Assembly (NCBI GenBank): GCA_029251865.1 | Contig: JAQXCN010000060.1 | Span: forward strand, 1 to 64,000 | DNA: 64,000 bases | Source of the DNA: Crocinitomicaceae bacterium | Lineage (GTDB): Bacteria; Bacteroidota; Bacteroidia; Flavobacteriales_D; Crocinitomicaceae | Reading direction: 5' to 3' | Shown: positions 60,832-64,000 of the stretch, in pieces | How the letters are laid out: the number at the start of each line of letters is the position of its first letter | How positions within the stretch are numbered: position 1 is the stretch's first letter | Notes under the pieces: model-generated | The model's database searches: none | What the model saw: only the letters and a program-made list of their open reading frames with translations | What the model was told of the DNA's origin: nothing | Translations under genes and position numbers: made by a program

Positions 60832-61803
60832 CTATTCGATTAATAAATTGCAACCTCGAATATCTGTATTTTGGATTCGCCCCAATATTTCGAATCCACC
60901 ACCTCGCTTTATACCTAAATCATCTGTAGCAATAAAACTGCAACTGTAAACATTTGCAAGATCAATTATATTCAAGCCTGAACTTTTCATTCCGTTATTT
61001 AATGTCAATGGATCCGATGGGTCACGAAAAAAAACCTTAAGCCAAGGTGGTGTTTGAAATACCAAATCCTCTTGACAATAACCCTGAGATAAGAGCTCTG
61101 TCATCCCATACTCTGAGTATAGCTTCGGGATATTTAATTCTTTACAAAGCAACTTATGCATCTCTGCTTTTGAGAGCTCTTTCCTGCGCCCTTTCATACC
61201 TCCAGTTTCTACAACAACACATGATGAAAGATCAATTTTCAACTCAATTAAGTCCAACAAAGAGTATGATACACCAAACAATAAGACGCGTCTTCCTTCT
61301 TTTTTTGCGGCCTTAATAAGCTTTGGGATTTCCTCTGGTGTGTTTAGAATAAATTTAGAGTGCTGAGAACCACTTTTTCGCATAAGTGCGGAGACCATAT
61401 ACACAAGACTAGAATCACCTTGTTCCATGTAGTTCGGAAGTAACCCTAGAATAACAAATGAATCTGGTTTGCCTATAAAGTATTCGAATGTTTTTTGGAA
61501 TGACGCCTCGTACAACATTATATCTTTTACAAAATGCTGACTTCTTATGCCTTGAGTACCACTGCTCTTAAAAATACTTTCACCTGTGGTAAAAGTTTCG
61601 CTTGAAACAACCTTATGTGTCTTGAAAAAAGAAATAGGTAAAAATGGAATATCTTCAATACACGATGGTACTTCACGATTTAAAGCAAGAACATAGTCAG
61701 AGTAGACAGAACAATGCTTGATTTGATATTGAAATACTGCATGTACTAAATCCTCAAAATTTTGTACCGTTAATTTTTTAAATATTTTTTGTGTCCACTC
61801 CAC
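60832..61803 (-). CDS. LuxE-like acyl-protein synthetase/acyltransferase
   Basis: IPFLPISFFKTHKVVS, FKSSGTQGIRSQHFV, LYSEYGMTELLSQGYC. Confidence 0.82.
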   Translation of the reverse strand: MEWTQKIFKKLTVQNFEDLVHAVFQYQIKHCSVYSDYVLALNREVPSCIEDIPFLPISFFKTHKVVSSETFTTGESIFKSSGTQGIRSQHFVKDIMLYEASFQKTFEYFIGKPDSFVILGLLPNYMEQGDSSLVYMVSALMRKSGSQHSKFILNTPEEIPKLIKAAKKEGRRVLLFGVSYSLLDLIELKIDLSSCVVVETGGMKGRRKELSKAEMHKLLCKELNIPKLYSEYGMTELLSQGYCQEDLVFQTPPWLKVFFRDPSDPLTLNNGMKSSGLNIIDLANVYSCSFIATDDLGIKRGGGFEILGRIQNTDIRGCNLLIE

Positions 61804-61808
61804 AACTA

Positions 61809-61837
61809 CAAAGTTATTTAAAGTCTTTGAAAATCAA
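61809..61837 (-). promoter_or_regulatory. Promoter-like TTG-N18-TAACTTTG for luxE-like gene
   Basis: Minus strand: TTG at 61835-61837, TAACTTTG at 61809-61816; resembles the Bacteroidetes -33/-7 consensus. Confidence 0.45.
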
Positions 61838-61903
61838 TAAAGTCATTACTTTTGAACTGAAATTAATTGGATTTGTTTATACAACCAATAAAAACAGATA
61901 AGA

Positions 61904-62926
61904 TTGAATAGAACTTGTGTATTATTGTTACAGTTGGGCACCCCCGATAGTCCATCGACGAGAGATGTCAGACGGTACCTCTCTGAATTTCTTAATGATC
62001 CAAGGGTTATTGATTTACCCTATGTATTAAGAAAAATACTCGTAAACGGTGTTATTGTGCCGTTTAGAGCACCGAAATCAGCCAAAATTTATAAGGAACT
62101 TTGGGAAAAAAGTGATAATGTTTCTCCGTTAATGACCCATACGGAAAATGTAAAAAAACTTTTACAGGAAAAGTATAATTCCGATGAAGTTATCATTGAA
62201 TACGCTATGCGTTATCAAAACCCATCAATGGATTCGGTAATGGAAAAAATCCGAAAAGAAAACTTCGATCATATTGTGATCTTACCTTTATTTCCTCATT
62301 ACGCTAGTGCCTCTGGCGGTTCAGCTATAGAGAAGGCCATGAGAATTATTAAAGATTGGTGGGTACTTCCCAAAATAAGTGTAATCAACCAGTTTTGGGA
62401 CAATGAGGGCTATATTAATTCAATAGTAGAGCGAAGTAAAGCATTCGATATTAAAGCTTATGATCATATATTATTCTCCTACCATGGACTTCCCAACAGG
62501 CATGTAGATAAAGTGTATGAAGGCAGCGATCTCTGTTCAGACCAACCTTGTGAAAGCGAAATAAATGAAAAAAACAAATTGTGCTACAAAGCAACGGCTT
62601 ATGCAACGACGCGATTAATAGCTGAAAAATTAAATCTAAAAGAAAAGGATTATACCGTATGTTTTCAATCCAGACTTGATAAAAAATGGTTAACGCCATT
62701 TTCTGACCAGGTCGTAGAAGACTGGGCAAAAAAAGGAGCTAAAAAACTACTCGTATTTTCTCCTGCTTTCGTTGCAGATTGTCTAGAAACCATTATTGAA
62801 ATTGGTACCGAGTATCAAGAAATATTTGAAGAATTTGGGGGAGAACATGTGCATCTAGTCCCTAGCAATAATGACCATCCCAAATTCATAAACGGTCTAG
62901 AGCAATTAATTAATAACGAGCTTTAG
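61904..62926 (+). CDS. hemH: Ferrochelatase
   Basis: VLLLQLGTPDSPSTRDVRRYLSEFLNDPRVIDLP; LFPHYASASGGS; HILFSYHGLP; TTG start. Confidence 0.96.
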   Translation: MNRTCVLLLQLGTPDSPSTRDVRRYLSEFLNDPRVIDLPYVLRKILVNGVIVPFRAPKSAKIYKELWEKSDNVSPLMTHTENVKKLLQEKYNSDEVIIEYAMRYQNPSMDSVMEKIRKENFDHIVILPLFPHYASASGGSAIEKAMRIIKDWWVLPKISVINQFWDNEGYINSIVERSKAFDIKAYDHILFSYHGLPNRHVDKVYEGSDLCSDQPCESEINEKNKLCYKATAYATTRLIAEKLNLKEKDYTVCFQSRLDKKWLTPFSDQVVEDWAKKGAKKLLVFSPAFVADCLETIIEIGTEYQEIFEEFGGEHVHLVPSNNDHPKFINGLEQLINNEL

Positions 62927-62957
62927 TTGATTCCTGCGCATTAGTTTTATAATTTTG
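62927..62957 (+). promoter_or_regulatory. ahcY promoter, TTG-N20-TAATTTTG
   Basis: TTG 62927-62929, TAATTTTG 62950-62957, ATG at 62976; matches Bacteroidetes TTTG/TAnnTTTG spacing. Confidence 0.55.
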
Positions 62958-62975
62958 CAACTTAAATAGAAAAGA

Positions 62976-64000
62976 ATGTCTAATACAACAGAAAAATTAA
63001 CCTATAAGGTTAAAGATATTTCCCTCGCTGAATGGGGTAGAAAAGAAATTAAATTAGCCGAAGCAGAAATGCCAGGTCTGATGAGTTTAAGAGAAGAATA
63101 CGGTGCTGCTAAACCTTTAACCGGTGCACGTATTGCAGGATGTCTCCACATGACTGTGCAAACCGCTGTTCTTATTGAAACATTAGTTGAATTAGGTGCC
63201 GATGTAACATGGTCATCTTGTAACATCTTCTCAACCCAAGACCACGCTGCTGCTGCTATTGCCGCTGCAGGTGTACCTGTATATGCTTGGAAAGGTATGA
63301 ATGAAGAAGAGTTTGACTGGTGTATTGAACAAACCTTATTTGCATTCAAGGATGGTGAGCCATTAAACATGATTTTAGATGATGGTGGTGACCTAACCAA
63401 TATGGTTTTTGATCGCTACCCAGAGTTAACGGCAAACATCAAGGGCTTATCTGAAGAAACTACAACAGGGGTTCATAGACTGTACGAAAGAAAAAATAAT
63501 GGCACACTTGTAATGCCGGCAATCAACGTAAACGATTCGGTAACCAAATCTAAATTTGACAACAAATACGGATGTAAAGAATCATTAGTTGATGCTATCA
63601 GACGTGCTACAGATACAATGATGGCAGGAAAAGTTGCTGTTGTATGTGGATACGGTGATGTTGGTAAAGGTTCTGCTGCTTCACTTCAAGGTGCAGGAGC
63701 AAGAGTTATTGTTACAGAAGTGGATCCAATTTGTGCATTGCAGGCAGCAATGGACGGATTTGAAGTCAAAAAACTAGATTCTGTCGTCAATAATGTAGAT
63801 ATCGTAGTAACTACAACAGGAAATAAAGATATCGTTGTTGGTTCGCACTTCGAGAGTATGAAGGACAAAACCATCGTATGTAATATTGGTCACTTCGATA
63901 ATGAAATCGATATGGCATGGTTAAACGGAACTTACGGAGATACAAAAGTTGAAATCAAGCCTCAGGTTGATTTGTATAATGTTAAAGGAAATGAAATCAT
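62976..64000 (+). CDS. ahcY: Adenosylhomocysteinase (3' end truncated by window edge)
   Basis: Own translation: [70 protein letters not shown]...[38 protein letters not shown]. Not in ORF track because it is open at the edge. Confidence 0.97.
   Translation, partial: MSNTTEKLTYKVKDISLAEWGRKEIKLAEAEMPGLMSLREEYGAAKPLTGARIAGCLHMTVQTAVLIETLVELGADVTWSSCNIFSTQDHAAAAIAAAGVPVYAWKGMNEEEFDWCIEQTLFAFKDGEPLNMILDDGGDLTNMVFDRYPELTANIKGLSEETTTGVHRLYERKNNGTLVMPAINVNDSVTKSKFDNKYGCKESLVDAIRRATDTMMAGKVAVVCGYGDVGKGSAASLQGAGARVIVTEVDPICALQAAMDGFEVKKLDSVVNNVDIVVTTTGNKDIVVGSHFESMKDKTIVCNIGHFDNEIDMAWLNGTYGDTKVEIKPQVDLYNVKGNEI

Overview
Window from a low-GC Bacteroidetes (Flavobacteriia-like) chromosome; lineage inferred from PorX, UpxY, a type II glutamine synthetase, TAnnTTTG promoter boxes and similar markers. 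The flanks are mostly housekeeping genes: glnA, alaS, pcm, mazG, moxR, two SurA/PpiC-type PPIases, guaB, porX, sufS/sufE/DUF59, hemH and ahcY (cut by the right edge). A PLP-dependent deaminase is cut by the left edge. The centre (about 15.77-42.99 kb) is a very compact surface-polysaccharide locus. It has a UpxY/NusG-like antiterminator, a complete-looking legionaminic/sialic-type nonulosonic acid pathway, a flippase, a WbqC protein, two sulfotransferases, a polysialyltransferase-like GT, a Wzy-like polymerase, an unusual module (AsnB-like PP-loop enzyme, two ATP-grasp ligases, GT4, DUF354, polysaccharide deacetylase), and then sugar transferase/Wza/Wzc with a (Gly-Tyr)9 tail. Most notable findings: (1) the PP-loop/ATP-grasp/sulfotransferase module as a possible undescribed glycan-decoration pathway; (2) a sigma-54-type response regulator split by one in-frame TAA exactly where the conserved Leu of ESE[L]FGHEKGAFT should be; (3) a candidate ~80-nt minus-strand small RNA between convergent genes at ~3.46-3.55 kb; (4) an 11-unit 18-bp repeat in an OmpA-family linker. 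No CRISPR array, tRNA, rRNA or transposase was seen. All family calls are by-eye recognition of the translated proteins; no database search was run.
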